This document shows, in pieces, positions 1 to 10,010 of a stretch of 64,000 bases of DNA (the first letter of the stretch is position 1; each line of letters starts with the position of its first letter). Origin of the DNA: an uncultured bacterium (GTDB lineage Bacteria > Pseudomonadota > Alphaproteobacteria > CAJXXZ01 > 1604HC); the NCBI GenBank assembly GCA_913063285.1, contig CAJXXZ010000002.1, positions 1 to 64,000 on the forward strand. The letters run 5' to 3'. Position numbers and translations under genes: made by a program. The notes beneath the pieces were generated by a model. The model worked only from the letters and a program-made list of their open reading frames with translations, did not search any database and was not told where the DNA came from.

Positions 1-1501
1 TTTCATCAATGCCAACGATGGCCTGATCTTTCAACCTCTGATATACGGGAAAAGCGTTAAAGCCAGCCCGCTGGAGATCTTTTTGATATTGCTTATTTTG
101 TTTTGCTATCTCGCGTGCCTTTTTTAAACATTCTGGCTCATGACAATAATGTGTACAACCTGAAAGTGATTGGCACTTACCTGACTTAAGAAAACCGCAG
201 ACTTGTATTCCATGAACACATATATTATTACTTGCTTTACCTTGTCTAGGCTCTACATTATTCACTACAAGTGTGTCTTCTGAAGTAATTTTTGTTGGTA
301 ATGAATTATGACTTTCTAATGAAACAGAATATTCTTCTCTTTGTTCACTTTGCCCTTCTTGAGTAAAAGATGTAGCTCGATCTTGCTCTTCTACAGGTGA
401 TTGAAAGGTTGATACTGATTTATCTTGCCCTTCTATAGATGATTGAAAGTTGCATTTCAAATTCTCTGTTTCTTCACTTTGATCTAATGATAATGAATCA
501 TAAACTACTTGCTGATCAATCATATTTACATCTTGAGCTTTTGTGAAATTTGATGCCTTTTTTATTTTATGTAACTTTCTTTCACCTTTTTCATCTGTTC
601 TCCATATATAAATTGGTCTGTTATGAATTTGCCTACTAGGAGTGCAAAGTGATTTAAGATAATTAAATAGAGCTGAATCATAATAAACATCATCACCAAA
701 GACTAAAAGTTTGCTATTCAATCTTTTAAAGGATAATTGCCATTTTCGATCGCTAATCTGCTCAGCTATTTGCATTTGTATATCCTCTCCCATTCTCTTC
801 TTTTGTAAGAATTTAGAAGAAATAATATTTTCATCTGACTTGGGTAAATTTGATTCTTGAAAACCTTCTTTAGATTGAGGTTTCGGTTTCAGATGAAGTT
901 GCAGTTTCAATTGAGTTTTAGATTGAAGATTCCTTTGAGGTTGAGGTTTAAGTTGAAGCTGAGATGTGAATTGAGAATCTGGTTCAGATTGAGATTGTTC
1001 TGCTACAAAATAAAAGTCTTCCCCTTCATCAAAACATATATTTTGTTCATGCTGTTGAGTTTCTTCAAGATTACCTAAAGTAAAATTAGCCATAAACTGA
1101 CTTGATGCAGAATATTCAACTGAATTTGTTTGCTGCATATGATAGTAAGGATATGGTATAACTAAATATTGAATAAAAAATACTTGTGGCACAAAATAGC
1201 ACGCAAATTGAGGAACTAAATAGTGACCAGTGAACTGAGATGTCGCTATTTCTTGAAAATTAGATGAAATTTCAACTGAATTTGTTTGCTGCATATGATA
1301 GTAAGGATATGGCATAACTAAATATTGAGTAAAGAATACTTGTGGTACAAAATAGCAAGTAAATTGAGGAACCAAATAGTGACCAGTGAACTGAGATGTC
1401 GCTGTTTCTTGAAAGTTAGGTAAAGTCTCCTCTGAATTACTCAAACCAGGAAGAGCTGATATAAATGAAAATATACACAGTAGTATAAGCCTATAATTCA
1501 T
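1..1501 (-). CDS. Putative secreted repeat-containing protein, C-terminus cut by window edge
   Basis: Open minus frame from ATG at 1501 to the window edge. Starts MNYRLILLCIFSFISALPGLS (signal peptide-like), then two ~52-aa repeats, a Q/K-rich stretch, and a Cys-rich segment CVHGIQVCGFLKSGKCQSLSGCTHYCHEPEC. Absent from the ORF track because it has no stop inside the window. Confidence 0.8.
   Translation of the reverse strand, partial: MNYRLILLCIFSFISALPGLSNSEETLPNFQETATSQFTGHYLVPQFTCYFVPQVFFTQYLVMPYPYYHMQQTNSVEISSNFQEIATSQFTGHYLVPQFACYFVPQVFFIQYLVIPYPYYHMQQTNSVEYSASSQFMANFTLGNLEETQQHEQNICFDEGEDFYFVAEQSQSEPDSQFTSQLQLKPQPQRNLQSKTQLKLQLHLKPKPQSKEGFQESNLPKSDENIISSKFLQKKRMGEDIQMQIAEQISDRKWQLSFKRLNSKLLVFGDDVYYDSALFNYLKSLCTPSRQIHNRPIYIWRTDEKGERKLHKIKKASNFTKAQDVNMIDQQVVYDSLSLDQSEETENLKCNFQSSIEGQDKSVSTFQSPVEEQDRATSFTQEGQSEQREEYSVSLESHNSLPTKITSEDTLVVNNVEPRQGKASNNICVHGIQVCGFLKSGKCQSLSGCTHYCHEPECLKKAREIAKQNKQYQKDLQRAGFNAFPVYQRLKDQAIVGIDE
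1116..1425 (-). repeat. Tandem in-frame 156-bp repeat (2 copies) inside the secreted ORF
   Basis: 'tcaactgaatttgtttgctgcatatgatagtaaggatatgg' occurs at 1116 and 1272 (spacing 156 = 52 codons). Encodes NFQE(T/I)ATSQFTGHYLVPQF(T/A)CYFVPQVFF(T/I)QYLV(M/I)PYPYYHMQQTNSVE twice. Confidence 0.92.
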
Positions 1502-1827
1502 ACTACAATAAATCATATATATATTATTAATTTTTGATTTACAATACTTTTCTTGTTCATATATATAGTCTAATTTTACTTAAATTTATAATATATTTCA
1601 TACTTAAGTATTATACTCAATATTTCATATATATTTTATAATAATATTTGAAAAAGGTACTGTAAATATATAAAAGTAAATATTATAAACTTTTTTCTTC
1701 TAATTTGCATTTTGTAATTTAAATTTTATTTATGATTAACATATATTATTCCTTAGATTAATAGATAATTTAGATTAATAGATAATTCTATATATTAATA
1801 TGTGAAAAGTATATTATGAATTATAAT

Positions 1828-2193
1828 CTATACAAAAGAAACTGATGTCATAGGTGCACTATCACCCCATCTACTACCAATTTTTATCAGTCTAAGATAC
1901 CCTCCAGGTCTATTCATATAGCCCTTAGCAATATCTAACAACTGCTTTAAAGCATCTTCTCCAATCTGATGTATAAATTTACGTCTTATATGAAGAGTTT
2001 TTTCAGATGGTTCAGCAATAATTCTACGAGCTGATGTTATAGCTTTTTCAGCAATTGGACGTATAAATTTAGCTCTAGCATCAGTTGTAGTCAACTTACG
2101 ATGTAAAAACAGGTTGCGCATAGATTGCTTTTTGTAAGCTTTACGCATTCCATATTTCATACTTAATTTACGTTTTAGAACAGAATGTCTCAT
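1828..2193 (-). CDS. rplQ: 50S ribosomal protein L17
   Basis: MRHSVLKRKLSMKYGMRKAYKKQSMRNL...; canonical position after rpoA. Confidence 0.95.
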   Translation of the reverse strand: MRHSVLKRKLSMKYGMRKAYKKQSMRNLFLHRKLTTTDARAKFIRPIAEKAITSARRIIAEPSEKTLHIRRKFIHQIGEDALKQLLDIAKGYMNRPGGYLRLIKIGSRWGDSAPMTSVSFV

Positions 2194-3200
2194 TCTCCAC
2201 CTCTCATTATTTTAGATGATTCTTTGTTAATAGGCCAGTCTATTTTCATACCTAGTGAAAATCCATATGATTCATAAAGACGTGATTGAATTTCCTCTAA
2301 AGTAACTACTCCACATTGCGTAACTTTAGATAGTTCTTCTTTTGTGGTAGTCACTAAATCTCCGATATGTATAATCTTTAATGCACGTAGACATCTTCGT
2401 GCTCTAGGAGAAAGAGGCATAGAATCAACTAGATCATATAATCTATTATTCATACTTATGTCTATAGATGATGGCTTTTCATTCTCAATTAAATTATCAT
2501 TTATATCACCATCAGCTATAGATAAAAATTGTTCAGAAAGTATTTTTGCAGCTTCTGAAATAGCATCAGAAGGATTTATAGCTCCATTTGTCTCTACATC
2601 TAATATTAGATTATCATAGTTAATATGTAGGCCAACTCTCATTGGAAGCACTTCAAATCCTACTCTTTTTATTGGAGAAAATGAAATATTATCGAGAGCT
2701 AATGTATTTGTTCCCATTATTACTTCAGCTGGCATTGAAGCTGATTCAACATATCCGAATCCTTTCTGTAATAGAATTTCTATATGTAGTTCTCCATCTT
2801 CATCTAAAGAGCAAATATACAAATCTGGATTTAATATTTCTACAGAATTTGAGTGATTTATCATACTAGCATACACATCACATTTTCCCTTTACAGACAA
2901 AGTCACTTTTTGTGCACTAGTGTTCATTGAAAATATTATGTTTTGTAGAGCTGGTAGTATATGCATTATATCTTCTTTTACACCAATGACTGAAGTACAA
3001 ATATGATATATTTTTTCAATATTTACATGAGTGATAGCTACTCCTTTTATTGAGGATAGTAATACTCTTCTTAAAGAATTACCTAGAGTAACTCCAAATC
3101 CTGTGTGAAGTGGTTTAAAACTTTTCGAGATAAAATTTTCCCTCTCTTCCAGTATTTCTCCACTAGTTGGAAGAATTAGTCCAAATTTAGAATCACTCAT
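2190..3200 (-). CDS. rpoA: DNA-directed RNA polymerase subunit alpha
   Basis: NTD FKPLHTGFGVTLGNSLRRVLLSSIKGVAIT; C-terminal alpha-CTD; start taken as MSDSKFG after an SD-like GGAGGT. Confidence 0.96.
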   Translation of the reverse strand: MSDSKFGLILPTSGEILEERENFISKSFKPLHTGFGVTLGNSLRRVLLSSIKGVAITHVNIEKIYHICTSVIGVKEDIMHILPALQNIIFSMNTSAQKVTLSVKGKCDVYASMINHSNSVEILNPDLYICSLDEDGELHIEILLQKGFGYVESASMPAEVIMGTNTLALDNISFSPIKRVGFEVLPMRVGLHINYDNLILDVETNGAINPSDAISEAAKILSEQFLSIADGDINDNLIENEKPSSIDISMNNRLYDLVDSMPLSPRARRCLRALKIIHIGDLVTTTKEELSKVTQCGVVTLEEIQSRLYESYGFSLGMKIDWPINKESSKIMRGGE

Positions 3201-3217
3201 ATTCACCTCCATGCATA

Positions 3218-3607
3218 TTATACACGTCTTCTCCTTGGTAATCGAGTTCCATTATGCGGATTATTTGTACGATCTATTATTTCCTCTATTAGAAATCCTC
3301 TACCTTGCAAAGCTTTTAGTGCAGCCTCTTTGCCAGATCCTAAACCTTTTAAAATTAAAGATATTGATTTTACACCAAACTCATTCATCTTATTTGAAAG
3401 GTCATTTGCCGCTTCTTGAGCAGCATATGGAGTTGATTTTCTAGTGCCTTTAAACTTTACCACTCCAGGTGATGACCATGCAAATACTTTATTTTCTTTA
3501 GTGGTAGCTGTTAATAGAGTATTATTAGATGTTGAACTTATATAAACATTTGCAGAATTGTGTGAAATCTTTTTTCTTGATTTCTTATTTGTTTTAGTAT
3601 TACTCAT
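3218..3607 (-). CDS. rpsK: 30S ribosomal protein S11
   Basis: VYISSTSNNTLLTATT...NPHNGTRLPRRRRV. Confidence 0.96.
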   Translation of the reverse strand: MSNTKTNKKSRKKISHNSANVYISSTSNNTLLTATTKENKVFAWSSPGVVKFKGTRKSTPYAAQEAANDLSNKMNEFGVKSISLILKGLGSGKEAALKALQGRGFLIEEIIDRTNNPHNGTRLPRRRRV

Positions 3608-3957
3608 AATGAACCTCCAACTCTTCTGCAGCTACGAGCATTTGTATGAGTTCTTTGTCCATGAGCAGGTAACTTTCTTCGCAATCTTTCACCTCGATAA
3701 CATCTTATATTTATCAATCTTCTTTTATTAAAATTTATCTCTCTCTGAAGATCTCCTGTAATTTTATATCCTCTATTTTCAATGACTTTCATAATTTTTA
3801 CAGCTATGTCACTGTCTAAGTCTTTTATCTTTGTATTTTCTTGTATATTTAGATCTTCACAAATCATTTTAGATCTATATGGACCTATACCATAGATTTT
3901 GGTAAGAGCAAATCTTACACTTTTTTTTGGATTTAACGTAACGCCAGCAATCCTCAC
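3604..3957 (-). CDS. rpsM: 30S ribosomal protein S13
   Basis: MRIAGVTLNPKKSVRFALTKIYGIG...RCYRGERLRRKLPAHGQRTHTNAR. Confidence 0.96.
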   Translation of the reverse strand: MRIAGVTLNPKKSVRFALTKIYGIGPYRSKMICEDLNIQENTKIKDLDSDIAVKIMKVIENRGYKITGDLQREINFNKRRLINIRCYRGERLRRKLPAHGQRTHTNARSCRRVGGSL

Positions 3958-4029
3958 AAAACCACCATAAATAAAGTATATGCAGCAATTACTATTCTGT
4001 CAACAAGACTTTTATTGCTTATATTAATT

Positions 4030-6537
4030 TCATTCATCTTTTTCACTTTCTATTTCTGTTTCGGAAATTACAAATACATGAGATACAAGCACATCTTGAT
4101 TCATTTTTACTAATTTTACTCCTTGTGTTCGACGATTTGCAATTCTAACTTCTGACATAGACAAGCGAATTACTTGACCTTGAGAATTCATGATCATTAA
4201 ATCATCATCTTCACTTACGTTAAATGCTCCTATGACAGGACCTGTAAGCTTAGTCACCAAAGTCGTCAAAACTCCTCGTGTAGATCTGTTACTTTTTCTA
4301 TAATCATCAATTTTAGCTCTTTTTCCATAACCATTTTCCGTTACAGTTAATATATAGCTTGCAACATTTGTTCTATTTAAAAGTGTTGCTGATACAACAT
4401 ATGCATTCTCATCTAACACCATTCCTTTTACTCCACGAGAAGATCTACTATGAAAAATTCTTAATGTAGAAATTTCAAAACGTACACTTTTTCCATTTGA
4501 TGATGTTAGTAAAATTTCATCTGAAGGTTCAGCTAGTAAAGCTCCAATCAAACTTTCATCATCATCTAATTTGATTGCTATTTTTCCATTTGCTCTCAAA
4601 TTTTCAAAATCTGAAATATCATTTCTACGAACATATCCTTTAGATGTAATAAAAATTAATGTGTATTCTTCATTTTTTAATAAAGGTATTGCCAGAACGG
4701 CTGCAATTCTTTCTGATTTTGTAAAAGGAAAAAAGTTAACTAATGCGCGACCCATACTTTGAGTGGTTGCTACTGGAAGTTTATAAACTTTTGTGGAATA
4801 GGCTTTTCCCAGCATAGAAAAGAACAATACTTCTTGATGAGTATTTGCTACAAATAAATGTGAAATAGGACTATTTAAGCTTCCTTGTTTACCTCTACCT
4901 CCTCGCTTTTGTACTCTATATGTATCTAAAGGCAATCTCTTTACATATCCTGAATGACTAATTGTCACAACCATATCTTCTTGTTTTATAAAATCTTCCT
5001 CTACATTATCATATGATGAATAATCAATTTTACTTAATCGCTTTCTGCTAAAATGAGTACGTATACATTGCATTTCTTCACGAATTAATGCAAATCGCAT
5101 ATTTTGATCTTCAAGCAATTCTTTATAATATTTTATATTTTTTCCTAGCTCTTGAAGAGAATTCCATAGCTTTTCTCTTTCCAATCCGGTTAAAGCCTGT
5201 AATTTTAAATCTAAAATCGCCTTTACTTGAACATCAGAAAAACTATACTCAGATTCATTAGAAATATTCTCGTGAATACATTGTAAATAAGGCAAAACTT
5301 GATTCCATGGCCAGACAATTTTCATTAATCTTTCACGAGCTTCAGCTACAGTTTGAGATGATTTAATAATATGTATTACTTCATCTAATTTTGATAAAGC
5401 TAGAGATAATCCCCAAAGTATATGCGCTTTTTGCTTATCTTGCTTAAGGTAAAACAATGTGCGACGTACCAAAACATTATCACGAAACTCTATGAAAATG
5501 TGTAGAGCATCCTTTAAAGTTAGTACTTTTGGCTGCCCTTTATGCAAAGCTAGCATATTTGTATGTACAGAGGTTTGTAAAGAAGTTAAATTATATAGTT
5601 TGTGAATAATTACATCTGGCATAGCACGTTTTTTTAACTCTAACACTATTCGTATTCCGCTATATGTTGATTCATCTCGTACAGTGTCAATATCTTCTAA
5701 ATCTTGATTTGCAACTAAATCAACAATTTGTTCTATTAATTTTATCTTATTAACTGCATGTGGTATTTCTGTAATTACTAACAGATCCGCTTTTTCTTGT
5801 TTAATTTCACCTCGTACAACAAAACTACCTCTACCTGTCTCGTACATTTTTCTAAGTCCAGAAGAAGCAAAAATCGTACATCCGCTAGGAAAATCAGGTC
5901 CAGGAACATATTCCATTAATTCTTCTGTTGATAAATTTGAATTATCAAGTAAAGCACAGGTTGCATCAATGATTTCTCCTAAGTTATGAGGAGGAACAAA
6001 AGTAGCCATTCCTACAGCAATACCACTTGCTCCATTTACTAACAAATTTGGTATTTGTACAGGTAATACAGATGGAATTAATAAAGAATTATCATAATTT
6101 TCCTCCATATTTACTGTATTCTTATCATAATCTTTTAAAAGATATTGTGAAATTTTTGCTAAACGCGCTTCGGTATAACGCATAGAAGCGGCTTTATCTC
6201 CATCTATCGATCCAAAGTTACCCTGCCCATCAATTAAGGGAATATTCATAGAAAATGGCTGAGCCATACGAACCATAGCATCATACACAGCGCTATCTCC
6301 ATGAGGATGATACTTACCCAAAACATCTCCAACAATGTGAGCGGACTTTTTATAAGGTTTATCCCATGTATATCCACCATCAATCATTGCATATAATATT
6401 CTACGCTGTACAGGTTTTAATCCATCAGCTGCATTTGGTATTGCTCGATTTGTAATAACAGTCATCGCATAATCTAAATACGATTGCTTCATTTCTTTCT
6501 CAAACAGCAAGTTTTTACTGTTTGTAATGTCGTTCAT
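4030..6537 (-). CDS. gyrA: DNA gyrase subunit A
   Basis: [37 protein letters not shown]; start placed at internal MNDITNS rather than the track's N-extended start. Confidence 0.95.
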   Translation of the reverse strand: MNDITNSKNLLFEKEMKQSYLDYAMTVITNRAIPNAADGLKPVQRRILYAMIDGGYTWDKPYKKSAHIVGDVLGKYHPHGDSAVYDAMVRMAQPFSMNIPLIDGQGNFGSIDGDKAASMRYTEARLAKISQYLLKDYDKNTVNMEENYDNSLLIPSVLPVQIPNLLVNGASGIAVGMATFVPPHNLGEIIDATCALLDNSNLSTEELMEYVPGPDFPSGCTIFASSGLRKMYETGRGSFVVRGEIKQEKADLLVITEIPHAVNKIKLIEQIVDLVANQDLEDIDTVRDESTYSGIRIVLELKKRAMPDVIIHKLYNLTSLQTSVHTNMLALHKGQPKVLTLKDALHIFIEFRDNVLVRRTLFYLKQDKQKAHILWGLSLALSKLDEVIHIIKSSQTVAEARERLMKIVWPWNQVLPYLQCIHENISNESEYSFSDVQVKAILDLKLQALTGLEREKLWNSLQELGKNIKYYKELLEDQNMRFALIREEMQCIRTHFSRKRLSKIDYSSYDNVEEDFIKQEDMVVTISHSGYVKRLPLDTYRVQKRGGRGKQGSLNSPISHLFVANTHQEVLFFSMLGKAYSTKVYKLPVATTQSMGRALVNFFPFTKSERIAAVLAIPLLKNEEYTLIFITSKGYVRRNDISDFENLRANGKIAIKLDDDESLIGALLAEPSDEILLTSSNGKSVRFEISTLRIFHSRSSRGVKGMVLDENAYVVSATLLNRTNVASYILTVTENGYGKRAKIDDYRKSNRSTRGVLTTLVTKLTGPVIGAFNVSEDDDLMIMNSQGQVIRLSMSEVRIANRRTQGVKLVKMNQDVLVSHVFVISETEIESEKDE

Positions 6538-6665
6538 TATGCAAATATAACACAAAATAAATAAATATGAAGCAAATGAAATTATATTTTTAATCAAACA
6601 CGATTTTTTTATGAATTTATAAATAAAAATTGACTTTCAGAAAAATTAAAGATAAATTTTCGTAA

Positions 6666-8486
6666 ATGCCCTACGTAAATACAAAAAATAAAACAGAATT
6701 TTCTTACGATGTAAAATATCGAACCTCTTTATGTAAAGATTTGCATACAAAAATTGAATCTGAACAAACTGTAGCAGGATGGATTCGTACAAAACGTGAT
6801 CATGGAGGTCTGTTATTTCTCAATCTACATGATCATACAGGATTGATACAATGTGTTATAGATCAACAACATGAGTTGTTTTTACAATGCGATAAAATAC
6901 CAATTGAAAGTGTAGTATCAATTTCAGGAAAAATAACTGAACGTCCTACTGAATCTTTAAATGACAAATTAAATTCGGGACATCTGGAGCTTCAAATATC
7001 AAAAATAGAAATATTGTCTAAAGCTAATTCTTTACCATTTGCTCTACATCAAAATGATATAGGCGAAGAAATTCGTCTTAGATATAGATTTTTAGATTTA
7101 CGTAGAGAAATAATGCAAAAACATATTCGTTTACGAAGTGAAGTTATACATGAAATTCGAACTTTAATGATGAATCATCAATTTCTTGAAATTCATACTC
7201 CAATACTAACAGCAAGCTCACCTGAAGGAGCACGAGACTATGTAATTCCAAGTCGTATTCATAAAGGAAAATTTTACGCACTACCTCAAGCTCCTCAACA
7301 ATTTAAGCAATTACTAATGGTATCAGGAATTTATCGATATTTTCAAATTGCTCCATGTTTTCGTGATGAAGATAGTAGATCAGATCGAGTTCCAGGTGAT
7401 TTTTATCAACTTGATATGGAAATGTCATTTGCAACTCAAGAAGATGTATTTAATATTATGGAAAACGTAATACATAAAGTATTTTTCAAATTTCAACCGA
7501 ATATGCATATTGATGATTATCCATTTAAACGAATATCATATAAAACTGCTATCAACGAATATGCAACAGACAAGCCTGATTTAAGAAATCCATTAAAACT
7601 GTATGATATAACACATCTTTTCACCAATGATATTCCAAAGATTTTTGAATCAGCTGTACAAACAGGAAAAATATATGCATTACCAGTACCAAATTTACAT
7701 CTGCAAACACGTAAATTTTTACTAGACATGCAAACTTTTGCTCAATCGTTACAAGCAAAAGGTTTGGGATATATAATTTTTGATGAAAAAGTTAGTGGTC
7801 CTCTTACAAATGCTTTATCTAAAAATATAGTAAATCATCTACAAACTATAATGAAAAAAGTAAATACTGATATGCAATATGATACAAATAAAGGAGGTGT
7901 ACTTTTTATTGCATCTGAAAACTTACAAATAGTACATCGAGTGGCATCAGAAGTAAGACAAAAAGTTGCAACTGAGCTTGATCTTATCAAAAAAAACTCA
8001 TACATGTTTTGCTGGATTTGTGATTTTCCAATGTATGAATGGAGCGAGGAGAAAAAAGGATGGGAATTTTCACATAATCCATTTTCGATGCCATACGAAG
8101 GCTTACAAGGTTTAAATAAAAATCCAAGTGAAATTTTAGCACAACAATATGACCTTGTATGTAATGGATATGAATTAACAAGTGGTGCAATACGAAATCA
8201 TTCTCCTGATATAATGTATAAAGCGTTTGAAATAGTTGGATATACAAAAAATCAAGTCGATAAAGAATTTTCTGGTATGATAAATGCGTTTTCGTATGGA
8301 GCACCACCACATGGAGGATCTGCTTCCGGATTAGAACGCATAATCATGTTGCTAGCAGGTACGAAAAATTTACGTGAAGTAATTCCATTTCCTCTGACAC
8401 AATCAGGAGAAGATTTAATGCTTGATGCACCAAAAGAATTATCAAAAGAACGACAAAAAGAGCTTGGTATTACTGTTACAAAATAA
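6666..8486 (+). CDS. aspS: Aspartyl-tRNA synthetase
   Basis: VAGWIRTKRDHGGLLFLNLHDHTG, RYRFLDLRR, FRDEDSRSDR, GASGLERIIML class II motifs. Confidence 0.95.
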   Translation: MPYVNTKNKTEFSYDVKYRTSLCKDLHTKIESEQTVAGWIRTKRDHGGLLFLNLHDHTGLIQCVIDQQHELFLQCDKIPIESVVSISGKITERPTESLNDKLNSGHLELQISKIEILSKANSLPFALHQNDIGEEIRLRYRFLDLRREIMQKHIRLRSEVIHEIRTLMMNHQFLEIHTPILTASSPEGARDYVIPSRIHKGKFYALPQAPQQFKQLLMVSGIYRYFQIAPCFRDEDSRSDRVPGDFYQLDMEMSFATQEDVFNIMENVIHKVFFKFQPNMHIDDYPFKRISYKTAINEYATDKPDLRNPLKLYDITHLFTNDIPKIFESAVQTGKIYALPVPNLHLQTRKFLLDMQTFAQSLQAKGLGYIIFDEKVSGPLTNALSKNIVNHLQTIMKKVNTDMQYDTNKGGVLFIASENLQIVHRVASEVRQKVATELDLIKKNSYMFCWICDFPMYEWSEEKKGWEFSHNPFSMPYEGLQGLNKNPSEILAQQYDLVCNGYELTSGAIRNHSPDIMYKAFEIVGYTKNQVDKEFSGMINAFSYGAPPHGGSASGLERIIMLLAGTKNLREVIPFPLTQSGEDLMLDAPKELSKERQKELGITVTK

Positions 8487-8567
8487 AATGTATAGAAATA
8501 TAAAACTTAAGAATTTATAAGCAAGAAAATTATGGAATAATGTATATATTTCTATTATATTAATGAT

Positions 8568-9191
8568 ATGCACAGCAAACTTCATATATTTCTTATATAT
8601 CCAAATGAGACTTTAGAGCTTGAATTTCAACCGCAAGATACTATACAGCAAGTAGCACAAAATGCGGGTATTCCTATTATATGCCAACATAAATGTGAAT
8701 TTTGCTATATTTCAGTATTAAGTCATCATGATGAAATTTCAACAATGACAGATAAAGAAAAGCAGATAATTTCTACTGAAATGCAAAATATTCGATTAGC
8801 ATGTCAAATTAAATTAAATGAAAAATTAAATAGTTTAAAAGTTAGAATGATGAGTATATCTGATAAAATACAAGAAGCACATCGAATATATATACAAGAT
8901 GAAAATGATCGTAAGCTCTACCTTACAAGAGCTGATGAAACTATAGTTGATATAGTGCATCGTCATCCAGAAATATCAATTCCATGTGCATGTGAGGGAG
9001 CATTAGCCTGCTCAACATGTCATGTACATCTTAACCAGAATACATTTGATAACTTGAGTAAAAATAATGATATATCAGATAATGAAGAAGATCTACTAGA
9101 ATTTGCACCTCACAGAGTTCAAACATCACGATTAGGATGTCAATTTACTTTTAGAAATCTTGATGGAATAACATTAAAGGTTCCTTCATAA
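8568..9191 (+). CDS. Two-domain 2Fe-2S ferredoxin-like protein
   Basis: C-terminal domain CEGALACSTCHV...LGCQ (adrenodoxin-type C-x5-C-x2-C...C); N-terminal domain GIPIICQHKCEFCYISV...RLACQIKL (second ferredoxin-like set). Confidence 0.82.
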   Translation: MHSKLHIFLIYPNETLELEFQPQDTIQQVAQNAGIPIICQHKCEFCYISVLSHHDEISTMTDKEKQIISTEMQNIRLACQIKLNEKLNSLKVRMMSISDKIQEAHRIYIQDENDRKLYLTRADETIVDIVHRHPEISIPCACEGALACSTCHVHLNQNTFDNLSKNNDISDNEEDLLEFAPHRVQTSRLGCQFTFRNLDGITLKVPS

Positions 9192-9266
9192 AATTTTTAA
9201 TAAATCGATAACCTATTTAAGAAAAATTTAATATAGTTGTTAAATTATCTTTTATAAGGAGAATTG

Positions 9267-10010
9267 ATGTCTCAATCAGAATTGGTCAGATTGTTTCAAG
9301 AATTTCATATGTCAATACTCAAACAAAAAATATACATAGAAAATAATCTCGATATTTCTGATGATGAAAAGTTAACGATAGTACAAAATGAATTAATTTC
9401 AAAAATTAAATTTCAACACAATGTAGCTACACAAACATTTCCAAATGAAGTTGCTAGAGAATATCAATATATCATTACATCTTTAGTTGATGAAACATTT
9501 TTACAGATGAGTTGGCGTGAATTATGGCTAAAAAATTTATTAGAAGAAAAATTTTTTCAATCACATAATGCTGGATCACAAATTTTTACTAATATTAAAG
9601 ATTTACTTAATCAAACACAACGAATGTATAGACATGATTTATGTTGCGTATATTTATCCTTATTAGGACTAGAATTTTTAGGAAAATATAGTGTAATTAG
9701 TTTGGATCAGACACAAGAACGCAATGAGAAAGAATTACAAAATTATTGCTACAAGCTTTTTAATGCAATTCATCATGAAAATGTACAACCTTTGAGTAGT
9801 TTGACATATATTATGCCAGATAATTATAAAGCTATTTATGCAAGTGTTCCATCAATTTATAGAGAAAGTTATTATTCTAGATGGATTGGAATAGGTACAC
9901 TAATAATATATGCAATTTTTGGAACAATATATTGGAATTATTATGTAGAAAAAATTCAAAAATCAATTGATAAAGTAATGATATATAAAAAGAAAGATCA
10001 GGATGTTTAG
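9267..10010 (+). CDS. tssL: Type VI secretion system protein TssL/DotU family
   Basis: ~248 aa, single C-terminal TM (GTLIIYAIFGTIYWNYYV), DotU-like YQYIITSLVDETFLQMSW; overlaps tssM start; AAGGAG upstream. Confidence 0.8.
   Translation: MSQSELVRLFQEFHMSILKQKIYIENNLDISDDEKLTIVQNELISKIKFQHNVATQTFPNEVAREYQYIITSLVDETFLQMSWRELWLKNLLEEKFFQSHNAGSQIFTNIKDLLNQTQRMYRHDLCCVYLSLLGLEFLGKYSVISLDQTQERNEKELQNYCYKLFNAIHHENVQPLSSLTYIMPDNYKAIYASVPSIYRESYYSRWIGIGTLIIYAIFGTIYWNYYVEKIQKSIDKVMIYKKKDQDV

Noticed and set aside
857-1078. Plus-strand ORF MKTFFRLRFRFQMKLQFQLSFRLK...
   Set aside because: Antisense shadow of the Q/K-rich region of the minus-strand secreted ORF; repetitive R/L/F pattern is an artefact.
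2344-3444. Plus-strand ORFs over rpoA/rpsK
   Set aside because: Antisense to confidently assigned ribosomal protein and polymerase genes.
5400-6537. Quinolone-resistance changes in GyrA
   Set aside because: QRDR reads [17 protein letters not shown], wild-type at the Ser83/Asp87-equivalent positions.
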